Shown: positions 53,501-62,091 of the stretch, in pieces
How positions within the stretch are numbered: position 1 is the stretch's first letter
Layout: each line of letters starts with the position of its first letter
Assembly (NCBI RefSeq): GCF_030817495.1
Contig: NZ_JAUSZK010000001.1
Coordinates: forward strand, 4,753,001-4,817,000
Source: Streptomyces sp. V3I7
GTDB taxonomy: Bacteria > Actinomycetota > Actinomycetes > Streptomycetales > Streptomycetaceae
Direction: 5' to 3'
Length of the DNA: 64,000 nucleotides
Notes under the pieces: generated by a model
Seen by the model: only the letters and a program-made list of their open reading frames with translations
Told to the model about the DNA's origin: nothing
The model's database searches: none
Made by a program: the position numbers and the translations under genes

Positions 53501-54968
53501 CGCACCCGTACGCGTCCGTTTCTGCCCGTCCCCCACCGGTAACCCGCACGTGGGCCTGGTCCGCACCGCCCTGTTCAACTGGGCGTTCGCGCGGCACCAC
53601 CAGGGCACCCTGGTCTTCCGCATCGAGGACACCGACGCGGCCCGCGACTCCGAGGAGTCGTACAACCAGCTGCTCGACGCGATGCGCTGGCTGGGCTTCG
53701 ACTGGGACGAGGGCCCCGAGGTCGGCGGCCCGCACGCGCCGTACCGGCAGTCGCAGCGCATGGACCTCTACAAGGACGTCGCGCAGAAGCTCCTGGACGC
53801 CGGCCACGCCTACCACTGCTACTGCTCCCAGGAGGAGCTGGACAGCCGCCGCGAGGCCGCCCGCGCCGCCGGCAAGCCCTCCGGCTACGACGGCCACTGC
53901 CGCGAGCTGAGCGCCGCGCAGGTCGAGGAGTACAAGGCCCAGGGTCGCGAGCCGATCGTCCGCTTCCGCATGCCGGACGAGACGATCACCTTCGACGACC
54001 TGGTCCGCGGCGAGCTGACGTTCACCCCGGAGAACGTGCCGGACTACGGCATCGTCCGCGCCAACGGCGCCCCGCTCTACACGCTGGTGAACCCGGTCGA
54101 CGACGCCCTGATGGACATCACCCACGTCCTGCGCGGCGAGGACCTGCTCTCCTCCACCCCCCGCCAGATCGCCCTGTACAAGGCGCTCATGGAGCTGGGC
54201 ATCGCGAAGCGGATCCCGGCCTTCGGCCACCTGCCGTACGTGATGGGCGAGGGCAACAAGAAGCTGTCGAAGCGCGACCCGCAGTCGTCGCTGAACCTCT
54301 ACCGCGAGCGCGGCTTCCTGCCCGAGGGGCTGCTCAACTACCTGTCCCTGCTGGGCTGGTCGCTCTCGGCGGACCAGGACATCTTCTCGGTCGAGGAGAT
54401 GGTCGCGGCCTTCGAGATCTCCGACGTGAACCCCAACCCGGCGCGCTTCGACCTGAAGAAGTGCGAGGCGATCAACGCCGACCACATCCGCATGCTCGAC
54501 GTGAAGGACTTCACGGAGCGCTGCCGGCCGTGGCTGCAGGCCCCGTTCGCCCCCTGGGCGCCGGAGGACTTCGACGAGGCCAAGTGGCAGGCGGTCGCCC
54601 CGCACGCCCAGACCCGTCTCAAGGTCCTGTCCGAGATCACGGACAACGTCGACTTCCTGTTCCTCCCGGAGCCGGTCCTCGACGAGCCCAGCTGGACGAA
54701 GGCGATGAAGGAGGGCTCGGACGCCCTGCTGCGCACGGCCCGCGAGAAGCTGGAGTCGGCCGACTGGACCTCTCCGGACTCCCTGAAGGAGGCCGTCCTG
54801 GCCGCCGGCGAGGCCCACGGCCTGAAGCTCGGCAAGGCCCAGGCCCCGGTCCGCGTGGCCGTCACCGGCCGCACGGTCGGCCTCCCGCTCTTCGAGTCCC
54901 TGGAGATCCTGGGCAAGGAGAAGACCCTGTCCCGCATCGACGCGGCCCTGGCCAAGCTGGCGGCGTGA
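53493..54968 (+). CDS. gltX: Glutamyl-tRNA synthetase (probably non-discriminating)
   Basis: A 491-residue class I synthetase that attaches Glu to tRNA(Glu) and, in bacteria without GlnRS, to tRNA(Gln). The HIGH-type motif is HVGL at residues 19-22 ([21 protein letters not shown]) and the KMSKS-type motif is KLSKR near residue 257. A zinc-ribbon-like CYCSQEEL segment lies in the acceptor-stem domain. A GatB gene and tRNA-Gln genes in the same window imply that mischarged Glu-tRNA(Gln) is made here and then amidated. The GTG at 53493 overlaps the FAH-family gene end. Confidence 0.96.
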   Translation: MASAPVRVRFCPSPTGNPHVGLVRTALFNWAFARHHQGTLVFRIEDTDAARDSEESYNQLLDAMRWLGFDWDEGPEVGGPHAPYRQSQRMDLYKDVAQKLLDAGHAYHCYCSQEELDSRREAARAAGKPSGYDGHCRELSAAQVEEYKAQGREPIVRFRMPDETITFDDLVRGELTFTPENVPDYGIVRANGAPLYTLVNPVDDALMDITHVLRGEDLLSSTPRQIALYKALMELGIAKRIPAFGHLPYVMGEGNKKLSKRDPQSSLNLYRERGFLPEGLLNYLSLLGWSLSADQDIFSVEEMVAAFEISDVNPNPARFDLKKCEAINADHIRMLDVKDFTERCRPWLQAPFAPWAPEDFDEAKWQAVAPHAQTRLKVLSEITDNVDFLFLPEPVLDEPSWTKAMKEGSDALLRTAREKLESADWTSPDSLKEAVLAAGEAHGLKLGKAQAPVRVAVTGRTVGLPLFESLEILGKEKTLSRIDAALAKLAA

Positions 54969-54980
54969 CGCGAGACGCCT

Positions 54981-55018
54981 GAGGGGCGGCACCCGGCTGG
55001 TTCCGGGTGCCGCCCCTC
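54981..55018 (+). terminator. Terminator of gltX
   Basis: GAGGGGCGGCACCCGG (54981-54996) pairs perfectly with CCGGGTGCCGCCCCTC (55003-55018), a 16-bp stem with a six-base loop, 12 bases after the gltX stop. Confidence 0.9.
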
Positions 55019-55084
55019 ACGCATGTCCGCCCCGGCCCCGCCGTTTCCCGGACGCGCTCCGTGGCCCCGCGCTACCGTCGGGTC

Positions 55085-55816
55085 ATGAGCATCCGCGCCG
55101 TGGTCTGGGACGTCGACGACACGCTGTTCGACTACACGTCCGCGGACCGGGCCGGGATGCGGGCGCATCTGGCGGCCGAGGGGCTGCTGGACGGGGACGG
55201 GTCCGTGGAGCGGGCGCTCGCGCGCTGGAGGGCGGCGACCAGTCGGAACTGGCGGCGCTTCGAGGCGGGGGAGGCCGGCTTCGAGGAGCAGCGCCGGGAC
55301 CGGGTCCGCGAGTTCCTGGACGCCCCGCTGACCGACGCCGAGGCCGAGGGCTGGTTCCGGCGCTACGTCGCCCACTACGAGGCCGCCTGGAGCCTGTTCC
55401 CGGACGTCCTGCCCGCCCTGGACGTCCTCGCCGCCGGTCACCGGCACGCGGTGCTGTCGAACTCCAGCATCACCGTCCAGGAGCACAAGCTGCGCACCCT
55501 CGGCCTCCGCGACCGCTTCGAGGTCGTGCTCTGCGCCGCCGAGCTCGGCATGGCCAAGCCGGAGGCCGGTGCCTTCCTGGCGGTGTGCGCGGCGCTGGAC
55601 CTGCCCCCGCACGAGGTGGCGTACGTCGGGGACCACCCGGAGATCGACGGGCGGGGCGCCGCCGAGGCCGGGCTGCTGTCCGTCTTGATCGACCGGCGTG
55701 GGGCGGCCGCGGTCGGCGCCGGGGCGGCCCCGCCGCACCGGATCACGGCCCTCTCCGAACTCCCCGCGATCCTCGGCGCGCATACCCGTTTTGGAGCCCC
55801 GTCCACCTTCGGGTAA
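55085..55816 (+). CDS. HAD-superfamily hydrolase
   Basis: A 243-residue haloacid dehalogenase-type phosphatase. Motif I is VVWDVDDTLFDYTSADRAG (nucleophile Asp and acid Asp), motif II LSNSSI, motif III Lys in MAKPEAGAF, motif IV YVGDHPEIDGRGA. A helical cap lies between motifs I and II, as in the phosphoglycolate/pyrimidine nucleotidase group. The substrate is a small phosphate ester that cannot be specified. The ATG at 55085 is used. A promoter for the downstream tRNA genes lies inside its 3' end. Confidence 0.9.
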   Translation: MSIRAVVWDVDDTLFDYTSADRAGMRAHLAAEGLLDGDGSVERALARWRAATSRNWRRFEAGEAGFEEQRRDRVREFLDAPLTDAEAEGWFRRYVAHYEAAWSLFPDVLPALDVLAAGHRHAVLSNSSITVQEHKLRTLGLRDRFEVVLCAAELGMAKPEAGAFLAVCAALDLPPHEVAYVGDHPEIDGRGAAEAGLLSVLIDRRGAAAVGAGAAPPHRITALSELPAILGAHTRFGAPSTFG

Positions 55817-55819
55817 TGT
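55791..55819 (+). promoter_or_regulatory. Promoter for the tRNA cluster
   Basis: TTGGAG (55791-55796) and TAATGT (55814-55819) are spaced by exactly 17 bases, the best vegetative-type promoter in this region. It is placed 80-90 bases before the first tRNA and overlaps the end of the HAD gene. Confidence 0.75.
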
Positions 55820-55906
55820 TCTTCCTGCGCCGCCGGGGAGCGGGCCGAAAGGCCGGGAACCGGGAGCGTAGCTAGAACAAAATCCCCTCCGGGGCTTGCG
55901 TTCCAG

Positions 55907-55978
55907 TGGCCTATGGTGTAATTGGCAGCACGACTGATTCTGGTTCAGTTAGTCTTGGTTCGAGTCCAGGTAGGCCAG
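55907..55978 (+). tRNA. tRNA-Gln (anticodon CTG)
   Basis: A 72-base tRNA. The acceptor arms TGGCCTA and TAGGCCA pair fully, with G as discriminator. The anticodon stem ACTGA/TCAGT encloses TTCTGGT, giving anticodon CTG, and the T-arm contains GGTTCGAGTCC. CCA is not encoded. Confidence 0.95.
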
Positions 55979-56017
55979 CTCGCAGAGCTCATCTGCACCG
56001 CGGAGCACATCCGCAAA

Positions 56018-56090
56018 GCCCCCGTTGTGTAGCGGCCTAGCACGCTGCCCTCTCAAGGCAGTAGCGCCGGTTCGAATCCGGTCGGGGGTA
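56018..56090 (+). tRNA. tRNA-Glu (anticodon CTC), copy 1
   Basis: A 73-base tRNA. GCCCCCG pairs with CGGGGGT (first pair G-T), discriminator A. The anticodon stem CTGCC/GGCAG encloses CTCTCAA, giving anticodon CTC. T-arm GGTTCGAATCC. It differs from copies 2 and 3 in one anticodon-stem pair. Confidence 0.95.
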
Positions 56091-56119
56091 CTGATCTCGA
56101 TCAACTCGGGATCGCTAGG

Positions 56120-56192
56120 GCCCCCGTTGTGTAGCGGCCTAGCACGCCGCCCTCTCAAGGCGGTAGCGCCGGTTCGAATCCGGTCGGGGGTA
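56120..56192 (+). tRNA. tRNA-Glu (anticodon CTC), copy 2
   Basis: A 73-base tRNA with the same body as copy 1 but the anticodon stem CCGCC/GGCGG. Anticodon CTC, discriminator A. Confidence 0.95.
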
Positions 56193-56211
56193 CTGCTGGT
56201 CTAAACCGCAT

Positions 56212-56283
56212 TGGTCTATGGTGTAATTGGCAGCACGACTGATTCTGGTTCAGTTAGTCTTGGTTCGAGTCCAGGTAGACCAG
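56212..56283 (+). tRNA. tRNA-Gln (anticodon CTG), copy 2
   Basis: A 72-base tRNA, identical to the first tRNA-Gln except for a compensatory change in the acceptor stem: TGGTCTA pairs with TAGACCA. The matching change on both sides shows that both copies are under selection. Confidence 0.95.
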
Positions 56284-56311
56284 CTCGGATCTGCGGAAAC
56301 GCTTGATCCTC

Positions 56312-56384
56312 GCCCCCGTTGTGTAGCGGCCTAGCACGCCGCCCTCTCAAGGCGGTAGCGCCGGTTCGAATCCGGTCGGGGGTA
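56312..56384 (+). tRNA. tRNA-Glu (anticodon CTC), copy 3
   Basis: A 73-base tRNA identical to copy 2. It is the last of the five-gene cluster and is followed eight bases later by a strong terminator hairpin. Confidence 0.95.
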
Positions 56385-56391
56385 CGCGGTT

Positions 56392-56423
56392 CGAAGGCCC
56401 TCCACTTCGGTGGAGGGCCTTCG
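56392..56423. terminator. Terminator of the tRNA cluster and the MerR-family gene
   Basis: CGAAGGCCCTCCAC (56392-56405) and its exact complement (56410-56423) form a 14-bp stem closed by a TTCG tetraloop. It separates the tRNA operon from the convergent MerR-type gene. Confidence 0.92.
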
Positions 56424-56439
56424 GCGTGTGCGGGGGCCG

Positions 56440-57084
56440 TCACTTCCCCGTGAACCGGCGCCGCGACTCCTCCGCCTCGGCCAGCCGCCGCAGGCTCAGC
56501 AGCACCGGCTCGTACAGCACGGTCAGCGCCACCGCCGCCTCCACCTGCTCGTCCGCCGAACCGCCGTACCGCTCCAGCAGATCCAGGTCGGAGCCGGCGA
56601 GAGCGCCCATCGCCCGGCCGTACGGCTCCAAGTCCTCGACGGCGCACGGGTATCCGAGCCGGGTGAGCGCCGCGATCGCGCCCACCAGCATCCCGTACGC
56701 GGGCGCCTGGACCAGGTCCGTGCCGTGGCCCCAGCCCAGGCGCCGCACCAGTTCGTCGGCGCGCCGGGCGGCCTCGCCCGTCGCCGGGTCGTCCGCGGCG
56801 GGCGCCGGGCCGTGGGGGAGCGCGTAGACGGCCGTGCCCAGGCGCTCGTGGTGGGCGAGGCCCTCGTCCTGGAGGGCCGCGAGCACCTCGCGGGCCGAGG
56901 AGACCGTGATCCCGCCGACCTGGATGAGTGCCCGCACCAGACGCAGCCGGCGCAGATGCTCCTCGTCGTACTCGGCCTGGGTCGCCGTGATCCGGCGACC
57001 GGCCGGGAGCAGGCCCTCGCGCAGGTAGTACTTGATCGTGGCCGTGGAGACCCCGCCGCGCTCGCTCAGCTCCGCCAGTCGCAT
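56440..57084 (-). CDS. MerR-family transcriptional regulator
   Basis: A 214-residue regulator with an N-terminal MerR winged helix: MRLAELSERGGVSTATIKYYLREGLLPAGRRITATQAEYDEEHLRRLRLVRALIQVGGITVSSAREVLAAL. The C-terminal ~120 residues are a helical effector domain without the metal-binding cysteines, so a small organic ligand is likely. The start at 57084 follows AGGCGGAC. It is divergent from the DUF4188 gene with paired promoters and a palindromic operator between, and should activate or repress that gene by DNA untwisting. Confidence 0.92.
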   Translation of the reverse strand: MRLAELSERGGVSTATIKYYLREGLLPAGRRITATQAEYDEEHLRRLRLVRALIQVGGITVSSAREVLAALQDEGLAHHERLGTAVYALPHGPAPAADDPATGEAARRADELVRRLGWGHGTDLVQAPAYGMLVGAIAALTRLGYPCAVEDLEPYGRAMGALAGSDLDLLERYGGSADEQVEAAVALTVLYEPVLLSLRRLAEAEESRRRFTGK

Positions 57085-57133
57085 GTCCGCCTCGCCTTCG
57101 TGCTTCCTCTTGCGCCCCTCTTTGGAGAGTGCC

Positions 57134-57153
57134 ACTATCCAAGCATGGATAGT
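57134..57153. promoter_or_regulatory. MerR-type operator in the divergent promoter region
   Basis: ACTATCC-AAGCAT-GGATAGT (57134-57153) is a perfect 20-base interrupted palindrome, and a further CTATCC lies at 57158-57163. On the plus strand TTGGAG (57122-57127) and GATAGT (57148-57153) are spaced by 20 bases, the over-long spacing typical of MerR-activated promoters. On the minus strand TTGGAT (57160-57165) and GATAGT (57134-57139) have the same 20-base spacing. Confidence 0.75.
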
Positions 57154-57217
57154 CCAGCTATCCAACGCGCCACGGCCAGGGAGACAGGCAGAACAGCGAC
57201 AGGGAATGGGGGACGTC

Positions 57218-57715
57218 ATGAGCGAGCCGATCGAGGGGCGCATGACCGCCGCGGCGGAGGACGAGATCGTCGTCTTCCTCATCGGGATGCGCATCAACAG
57301 CTTCGCCGCGCTGCGGAGTTGGGTGCCGGTGTCCCGGGCGATGCCGCCGATGATCGCGGAGTTGGCGCGCGAGAAGGGCAGCGGACTGCTGGGATTCCAG
57401 CTTCTGCTGGGCTTTCCGCGGGTGTTGTACGTCGTGCAGTACTGGGAGTCCAAGGAGAAGCTCCTCGCCTACGCGTCGGCGCAGGGCAAGGAGCACCGGC
57501 CGGCGTGGGCCGCGTTCAACCGGCGGCTGCGCGAGGGGAGGGGCAAGGTCGGCCTCTGGCACGAGACGTACGTCGTGCCGGCCGGGTCCTACGAGTCCGT
57601 GTACGTGAACATGCCCGCGTTCGGGCTGGGCGCGGCCACGGGCGTCGTGCCGGTCGCGGGTCGGGGCGAGCGGGCTGCCGAGCGGCTCGGGCAGCGGGCG
57701 CCGTCCGCGGAGTGA
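57218..57715 (+). CDS. DUF4188 family protein (putative heme-dependent/ABM-like monooxygenase fold)
   Basis: A 165-residue protein with the DUF4188 pattern: VVFLIGMRINSFAALRSWVPVSRAMPPMIAEL, GLLGFQLLLGFPRVLYVVQYWESKEKLLAYAS, HRPAWAAFNRRLREGRGKVGLWHETYVV and YESVYVNMPAFGLGAATG. The alpha+beta ferredoxin-like shape suggests the antibiotic-biosynthesis monooxygenase relatives, but the biochemical role is unknown. The ATG at 57218 follows GGGGGA; an ATG at 57206 is possible. It is almost certainly controlled by the divergent MerR regulator. Confidence 0.88.
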   Translation: MSEPIEGRMTAAAEDEIVVFLIGMRINSFAALRSWVPVSRAMPPMIAELAREKGSGLLGFQLLLGFPRVLYVVQYWESKEKLLAYASAQGKEHRPAWAAFNRRLREGRGKVGLWHETYVVPAGSYESVYVNMPAFGLGAATGVVPVAGRGERAAERLGQRAPSAE

Positions 57716-57788
57716 GCGGAACTCGTCGGGGGAGGACCTGCCGCGGCGTTGAGGCGGGCCCTCCCCGGTGGGTTCCGGAGGAGACGGG

Positions 57789-58505
57789 TCAGTTCGAGCG
57801 GCGCAGGGCCTCGGAGAGGCGGGCGGCGGCGTCGATGACCGCCTGGGCGTGCATCCGGCCCGGGTGGCGCGTCAGGCGCTCGATGGGGCCGGAGACGGAG
57901 ACCGCGGCCACCACGCGGTTCGACGGGCCGCGTACGGGCGCGGAGACGGACGCGACGCCCGGCTCGCGCTCACCGATCGACTGGGCCCAGCCGCGGCGCC
58001 GTACGCCCGACAGGGCCGTCGCCGTGAAGCGGGCGCCCTGCAGCCCCCGGTGCAGGCGCTCCGGCTCCTCCCAGGCCATGAGGATCTGTGCCGAGGAGCC
58101 GGCCTTCATCGTGAGCGTGGAGCCGACCGGGACCGTGTCCCGCAGTCCGGACAGACGCTCCGCCGCGGCGACGCAGATGCGCATGTCGCCCTGGCGACGG
58201 TAGAGCTGCGCGCTCTCGCCGGTCAGGTCCCGGAGGTGGGTGAGCACCGGGCCCGCGGTGGCCAGCAGGCGGTCCTCGCCCGCCGCCGCGGCCAGCTCGG
58301 TCAGGCGCGGACCGAGAATGAACCGGCCCTGCATGTCCCGCGCCACCATGCGGTGGTGCTCCAAGGCCACGGCCAGGCGGTGGGCCGTGGGTCGTGCCAG
58401 TCCGGTGGCCCCGACCAGACCCGCGAGGGTGGCCGGACCGGACTCCAGAGCGCTCAGGACGAGGGCCGCCTTGTCCAGAACGCCGACGCCGCTACTGTTG
58501 TCCAT
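57789..58505 (-). CDS. ndgR: IclR-family regulator NdgR of leucine and amino acid genes
   Basis: A 238-residue IclR-type regulator: N-terminal winged helix [43 protein letters not shown] and a C-terminal effector domain starting RFILGPRL and ending [17 protein letters not shown]. Length and position (divergent from leuCD) match NdgR of S. coelicolor (AreB in S. clavuligerus), a regulator of leuCD, of nitrogen- and amino acid-dependent growth and of antibiotic production. The ATG at 58505 is used; the longer reading from 58526 lacks support. No strong ribosome-binding site precedes the start, so the transcript may have a very short or no leader. Confidence 0.93.
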   Translation of the reverse strand: MDNSSGVGVLDKAALVLSALESGPATLAGLVGATGLARPTAHRLAVALEHHRMVARDMQGRFILGPRLTELAAAAGEDRLLATAGPVLTHLRDLTGESAQLYRRQGDMRICVAAAERLSGLRDTVPVGSTLTMKAGSSAQILMAWEEPERLHRGLQGARFTATALSGVRRRGWAQSIGEREPGVASVSAPVRGPSNRVVAAVSVSGPIERLTRHPGRMHAQAVIDAAARLSEALRRSN

Positions 58506-58687
58506 GCAACGATACTCATGTCTCACTCTGTGAAACGCAAGTTCAGTTTTCCGTGGAACGCGCCACTCTGGAAATCCACAGCGGACCCGTCGCGGACGGG
58601 ACCGGCGTCAATGCCCGAGACCAGCGGCGAGCAGGCCGAGGGGCCACGAGCCCCGGCGGCGGGCGAGCCAGGAAAAAGGGGAAAGCG
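58506..58687. promoter_or_regulatory. ndgR-leuC divergent control region
   Basis: This 182-base region separates ndgR from leuC and must contain both promoters and, by analogy with published NdgR/AreB work, a regulator binding site. The first ~55 bases (58506-58560) are AT-richer (GATACTCATGTCTC, TTCAGTTTTCC). I see no leader peptide or U-tract terminator, so leuCD appears controlled by NdgR rather than by attenuation. The exact promoter boxes are not certain. Confidence 0.6.
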
Positions 58688-60118
58688 TTGGGTAGGACAC
58701 TCGCGGAGAAGGTCTGGGACGACCATGTCGTCCGGCGTGCCGAGGGCGAACCGGACCTCCTCTTCATCGATCTGCACCTGCTGCACGAGGTCACCAGCCC
58801 GCAGGCCTTCGACGGGCTGCGCAAGAGCGGCCGCTCCGTGCGCCGTCTCGACCTCACCCTTGCCACCGAGGATCACAACACCCCGACCCTCGACATCGAC
58901 AAGCCCATCGCGGACCCGGTCTCCCGCGTCCAGTTGGAGACGCTGCGCAAGAACTGCGCCGAGTTCGGCGTCCGGCTCCACTCGCTGGGCGACGTCGAGC
59001 AGGGCGTGGTCCATGTCGTCGGCCCGCAGCTCGGCCTGACCCAGCCCGGAATGACGGTCGTCTGCGGCGACTCGCACACCTCCACGCACGGGGCGTTCGG
59101 CGGCCTGGCGTTCGGCATCGGCACCTCGCAGGTGGAACACGTCCTGGCCACCCAGACGCTGCCGATGGCCCGCCCCAGGACGATGGCCATCACCGTCGAG
59201 GGTGAGCTGCCCGACGGCGTCACCGCAAAGGACCTGATCCTGGCGATCATCGCGCGGATCGGCACCGGCGGCGGCCAGGGGTACGTCCTGGAGTACCGGG
59301 GCTCCGCCATCGAGAATCTCTCGATGGAGGCCCGGATGACCATCTGCAACATGTCGATCGAGGCCGGCGCCCGCGCGGGCATGATCGCACCGGACGAGAC
59401 CACGTTCGCCTACCTCAAGGGTCGCCCGCACGCCCCCGAGGGCGAGGACTGGGACGCCGCCGTGGCGTACTGGAAGACGCTGCGGACCGACGACGACGCG
59501 GTCTTCGACGCCGAGGTCGTCATCGACGCCGACGCGCTCGCGCCGTTCGTCACCTGGGGCACCAACCCCGGCCAGGGCGCGCCGCTTTCGTCCGCCGTCC
59601 CCGATCCGGCTTCGTACGAAGACGCGTCGGAGCGCTTCGCCGCCGAAAAGGCCCTGGAATACATGGGGTTGACCGCCGGGCAGCCGCTGCGCGACATCAA
59701 GGTGGACACCGTCTTCGTAGGTTCGTGCACCAACGGACGCATCGAGGACCTGCGCTCCGCGGCCGCGATCCTCCAGGGCCGCAAAGTCGCCGACGGCGTA
59801 CGGATGCTGGTCGTCCCGGGCTCCGCGCGCGTGGGCCTCCAGGCCGTCTCCGAGGGGCTGGACGTCGTCTTCAAGCAGGCCGGCGCCGAGTGGCGGCACG
59901 CGGGCTGCTCGATGTGCCTGGGCATGAACCCCGACCAGCTGGCCCCGGGGGAGCGCTCCGCGTCCACCTCCAACCGCAACTTCGAGGGCCGGCAGGGCAA
60001 GGGCGGGCGTACGCACCTGGTGTCGCCGCAGGTCGCGGCTGCCACCGCGGTCCTCGGCCACCTCGCGTCCCCCGCCGACCTGTCCGCCGCCGACACCCGT
60101 ACGCCCGCTGGAGTCTGA
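58688..60118 (+). CDS. leuC: 3-isopropylmalate dehydratase large subunit
   Basis: A 476-residue [4Fe-4S] aconitase-family subunit that, with LeuD, isomerises 2- to 3-isopropylmalate in leucine synthesis. The cluster cysteines are in FVGSCTNGR (Cys 347) and GCSMCLGMN (Cys 407 and 410). [30 protein letters not shown] and the C-terminal [20 protein letters not shown] are diagnostic. The start is TTG at 58688 ([13 protein letters not shown]), preceded by AAAAAGGGGAAAG; this gives the family's usual length and is rarer than GTG. It is in an operon with leuD. Confidence 0.96.
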   Translation: MGRTLAEKVWDDHVVRRAEGEPDLLFIDLHLLHEVTSPQAFDGLRKSGRSVRRLDLTLATEDHNTPTLDIDKPIADPVSRVQLETLRKNCAEFGVRLHSLGDVEQGVVHVVGPQLGLTQPGMTVVCGDSHTSTHGAFGGLAFGIGTSQVEHVLATQTLPMARPRTMAITVEGELPDGVTAKDLILAIIARIGTGGGQGYVLEYRGSAIENLSMEARMTICNMSIEAGARAGMIAPDETTFAYLKGRPHAPEGEDWDAAVAYWKTLRTDDDAVFDAEVVIDADALAPFVTWGTNPGQGAPLSSAVPDPASYEDASERFAAEKALEYMGLTAGQPLRDIKVDTVFVGSCTNGRIEDLRSAAAILQGRKVADGVRMLVVPGSARVGLQAVSEGLDVVFKQAGAEWRHAGCSMCLGMNPDQLAPGERSASTSNRNFEGRQGKGGRTHLVSPQVAAATAVLGHLASPADLSAADTRTPAGV

Positions 60119-60123
60119 GACAC

Positions 60124-60717
60124 ATGGAAGCCTTCACCAAGCACACCGGCCGGGCCGTCCCGCTGCGGCGCTCCAACGTCGACACCGACCAGATCATCCC
60201 TGCTCACTGGCTCAAGAAGGTGACCCGGGACGGTTTCGAGGACGGGCTGTTCGAGGCCTGGCGCAAGGACCCGGAGTTCGTGCTCAACCGGCCCGAGCGG
60301 CAGGGCGCCACCGTCCTGGTTGCCGGGAGCGACTTCGGCACCGGCTCCTCGCGCGAGCACGCCGTCTGGGCCCTGCAGAACTACGGCTTCAAGACCGTGA
60401 TCTCCTCCCGTTTCGCCGACATCTTCCGCGGCAACTCGCTGAAGAACGGCCTGCTCACGGTGGTGCTGGAGCAGGACACGGTGAACGCGCTGTGGGAGCT
60501 CGTCGAGAAGGACCCGCAGGCCGAGATCACGGTCGACCTCCAGGCGCGTGAGGTGCGCGCCGAGGGCGTCACGGCCCCCTTCGAGCTGGACGAGAACTCC
60601 CGCTGGCGGCTGCTGAACGGGCTCGACGACATCTCCATCACCCTCCAGAACGAGGCCGACATCGCCGCCTACGAGGCGAAGCGCCCCGCGTACAAGCCGC
60701 GCACGCTCAAGGTCTGA
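60124..60717 (+). CDS. leuD: 3-isopropylmalate dehydratase small subunit
   Basis: A 197-residue swivel-domain partner of Leu[22 protein letters not shown], the substrate-binding [44 protein letters not shown] and [17 protein letters not shown] are typical of LeuD. It starts five bases after the leuC stop, so translation is coupled. Two strong hairpins follow the gene. Confidence 0.97.
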   Translation: MEAFTKHTGRAVPLRRSNVDTDQIIPAHWLKKVTRDGFEDGLFEAWRKDPEFVLNRPERQGATVLVAGSDFGTGSSREHAVWALQNYGFKTVISSRFADIFRGNSLKNGLLTVVLEQDTVNALWELVEKDPQAEITVDLQAREVRAEGVTAPFELDENSRWRLLNGLDDISITLQNEADIAAYEAKRPAYKPRTLKV

Positions 60718-60730
60718 GCCAACGGCCCCC

Positions 60731-60819
60731 CGACGGCCCGGTCCACCAGGCCGGGCCGTCGACTTTCGGCCACCGCAACGCCCCATCTGTACCCCCGATC
60801 GCCACGATTGGGGGTACAG
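60731..60819 (+). terminator. Two strong hairpins after leuD
   Basis: The first pairs CGACGGCCCGG (60731-60741) with CCGGGCCGTCG (60751-60761). The second pairs CTGTACCCCC (60787-60796) with GGGGGTACAG (60810-60819) and continues inward with one G-T pair to a CCA loop, giving about 15 bp. The first is the leuCD terminator; the second may be another terminator or an operator. The rest of the gap to 61005 has no recognisable gene. Confidence 0.8.
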
Positions 60820-61004
60820 CCATGTCGGGGCCCAAGTGGTGCCGGCCGGCTCGGCGAGATGGGTCAACTTCCCATGTTGAAAGGGCGATTGACGGGGTAG
60901 GCGGGTCACGCGGGAGCGGCTCGCGAGCGTCCACGCAACGCCGCCGAAGACCGCAGTTGCCCCCTGCGCAGGCGACAACTCGCCCCAGATGGCACAATCT
61001 GTGC

Positions 61005-61235
61005 ATGGAACACGACGGCCAACTCCAGCTCTATGCGGCGGTCGCGGACCAACTGAAGGAAGCGCACGCCAGAGTGCGCGCACTGCAAGTCCCGGAGGGC
61101 GTACGGATGGCGCTGACCCGGAAGCTGCTGGTCATTACGGCCGTGGCCAAGCACGATCTCGCCGACGCGGCAAGGCGTCTCGAACGGTTCACCGCAGACC
61201 TCGACGAGGGTCGATTCCCACAAGAGGAACGCTGA
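61005..61235 (+). CDS. Small hypothetical helical protein
   Basis: A 76-residue protein: MEHDGQLQLYAAVADQLKEAHARVRALQ, then VRMALTRKLLVITAVAKHDLADAARRLERF and a short acidic tail. It is predicted to be two or three helices with no cysteine, signal or membrane segment. I do not recognise a family beyond conserved streptomycete hypothetical. The ATG at 61005 is preceded by CACAATCTGTGC, a -10-like element with no ribosome-binding site, so a leaderless transcript is possible. The longer upstream frame has unnatural composition. Confidence 0.7.
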   Translation: MEHDGQLQLYAAVADQLKEAHARVRALQVPEGVRMALTRKLLVITAVAKHDLADAARRLERFTADLDEGRFPQEER

Positions 61236-61372
61236 ACAAGTCCGAGGCGGCCGAGTCTGTTGCGGCACAAGGGTGATTAGCCCGTTTCGTGTTTGATTTG
61301 CGGTATATATCTGCCTAACGTGCGAAAAAGCTTGAACACATTCGTTCTGGCGATGTCTCCGAAGGGGAAGAC

Positions 61373-62008
61373 GTGAACAAGGCGCAGCTCGTAGAAGCGA
61401 TTGCCGACAAGATGGGGGGCCGCCAGCAGGCCGCCGACGCTGTCGACGCGGTCCTGGACGCCATCGTCCGCTCGGTCGTCGCGGGCGACCGGGTCTCGGT
61501 CACCGGCTTCGGATCTTTCGAGAAGGTGGACCGCCCCGCCCGCTACGCCCGTAATCCCCAGACGGGCGAGCGGGTTCGGGTCAAGAAGACCTCGGTGCCC
61601 CGCTTCCGCGCCGGCCAGGGCTTCAAGGACCTGGTGAGCGGCACCAAGAAGCTCCCCCGAGGCGGCGAGGTCGCCGTCAAGAAGGCGCCCAAGGGCAGCC
61701 TGACCGGGGGCGCCGCCGCGACGGTCAAGAAGGCCGCCGCGAAGAAGGCCGCGGGCAAGAAGGCCGCGGCGAAGAAGACGACCGCGAAGAAGGCCCCGGC
61801 CAAGAAGACCACGGCCGCCGCGAAGAAGACGACCGCGAAGAAGGCCCCCGCGAAGAAGGCCACCGCCAAGACCACGGCCGCGAAGAAGACCACGGCCAAG
61901 AAGGCGGCGGCCAAGAAGGCCCCGGCGAAGAAGGTCACGGCCAAGAAGGCCCCGGCCAAGAAGTCGACGGCGCGCAAGACCACCGCCAAGAAGGCCACCG
62001 CCCGCTAG
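61373..62008 (+). CDS. hupS: HU-family nucleoid protein with lysine-rich tail (HupS)
   Basis: A 211-residue DNA-architectural protein. Residues 1-92 form an HU domain ([74 protein letters not shown]). Residues ~100-211 are a Lys/Ala/Pro tail of repeated PAKK/TAKK/AAKK modules like eukaryotic histone H1. In S. coelicolor HupS is enriched during sporulation and compacts spore nucleoids. The GTG at 61373 has GAAGGGGAAG upstream. An AT-rich block (about 61285-61350, GTTTGATTTGCGGTATATAT) precedes it and contains GTTT-N14-GGTAT, which resembles a stress sigma factor promoter. Confidence 0.96.
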   Translation: MNKAQLVEAIADKMGGRQQAADAVDAVLDAIVRSVVAGDRVSVTGFGSFEKVDRPARYARNPQTGERVRVKKTSVPRFRAGQGFKDLVSGTKKLPRGGEVAVKKAPKGSLTGGAAATVKKAAAKKAAGKKAAAKKTTAKKAPAKKTTAAAKKTTAKKAPAKKATAKTTAAKKTTAKKAAAKKAPAKKVTAKKAPAKKSTARKTTAKKATAR

Positions 62009-62037
62009 GCGTAAGGGCACACAGGGCACACACGCGC

Positions 62038-62067
62038 CGGGCCGGGCTCCCTCGGGAGCCCGGCCCG
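62038..62067 (+). terminator. Terminator after hupS
   Basis: GCCGGGCTCC (62041-62050) pairs with the GGGAGCCCGGC arm ending at 62064, with further G/C pairing outside. It sits about 30 bases after the hupS stop and before the convergent small gene. Confidence 0.8.
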
Positions 62068-62091
62068 CGGCGTTTCACGGCCTGTGCGCGG

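Noticed and set aside
55949..56430. Minus-strand reading frames across the tRNA genes with repeated 'PDRIRTGATALRG' segments
   Set aside because: They are antisense to the tRNA-Glu and tRNA-Gln genes and arise because the tRNAs are repeated. Similar false proteins are common in databases.
61740..62000. The repetitive GAAGAAGRCC-like DNA as a mobile or satellite repeat
   Set aside because: It is the codon-level repeat of the lysine-rich HupS tail (AAKK/TAKK/PAKK), a normal feature of this protein.
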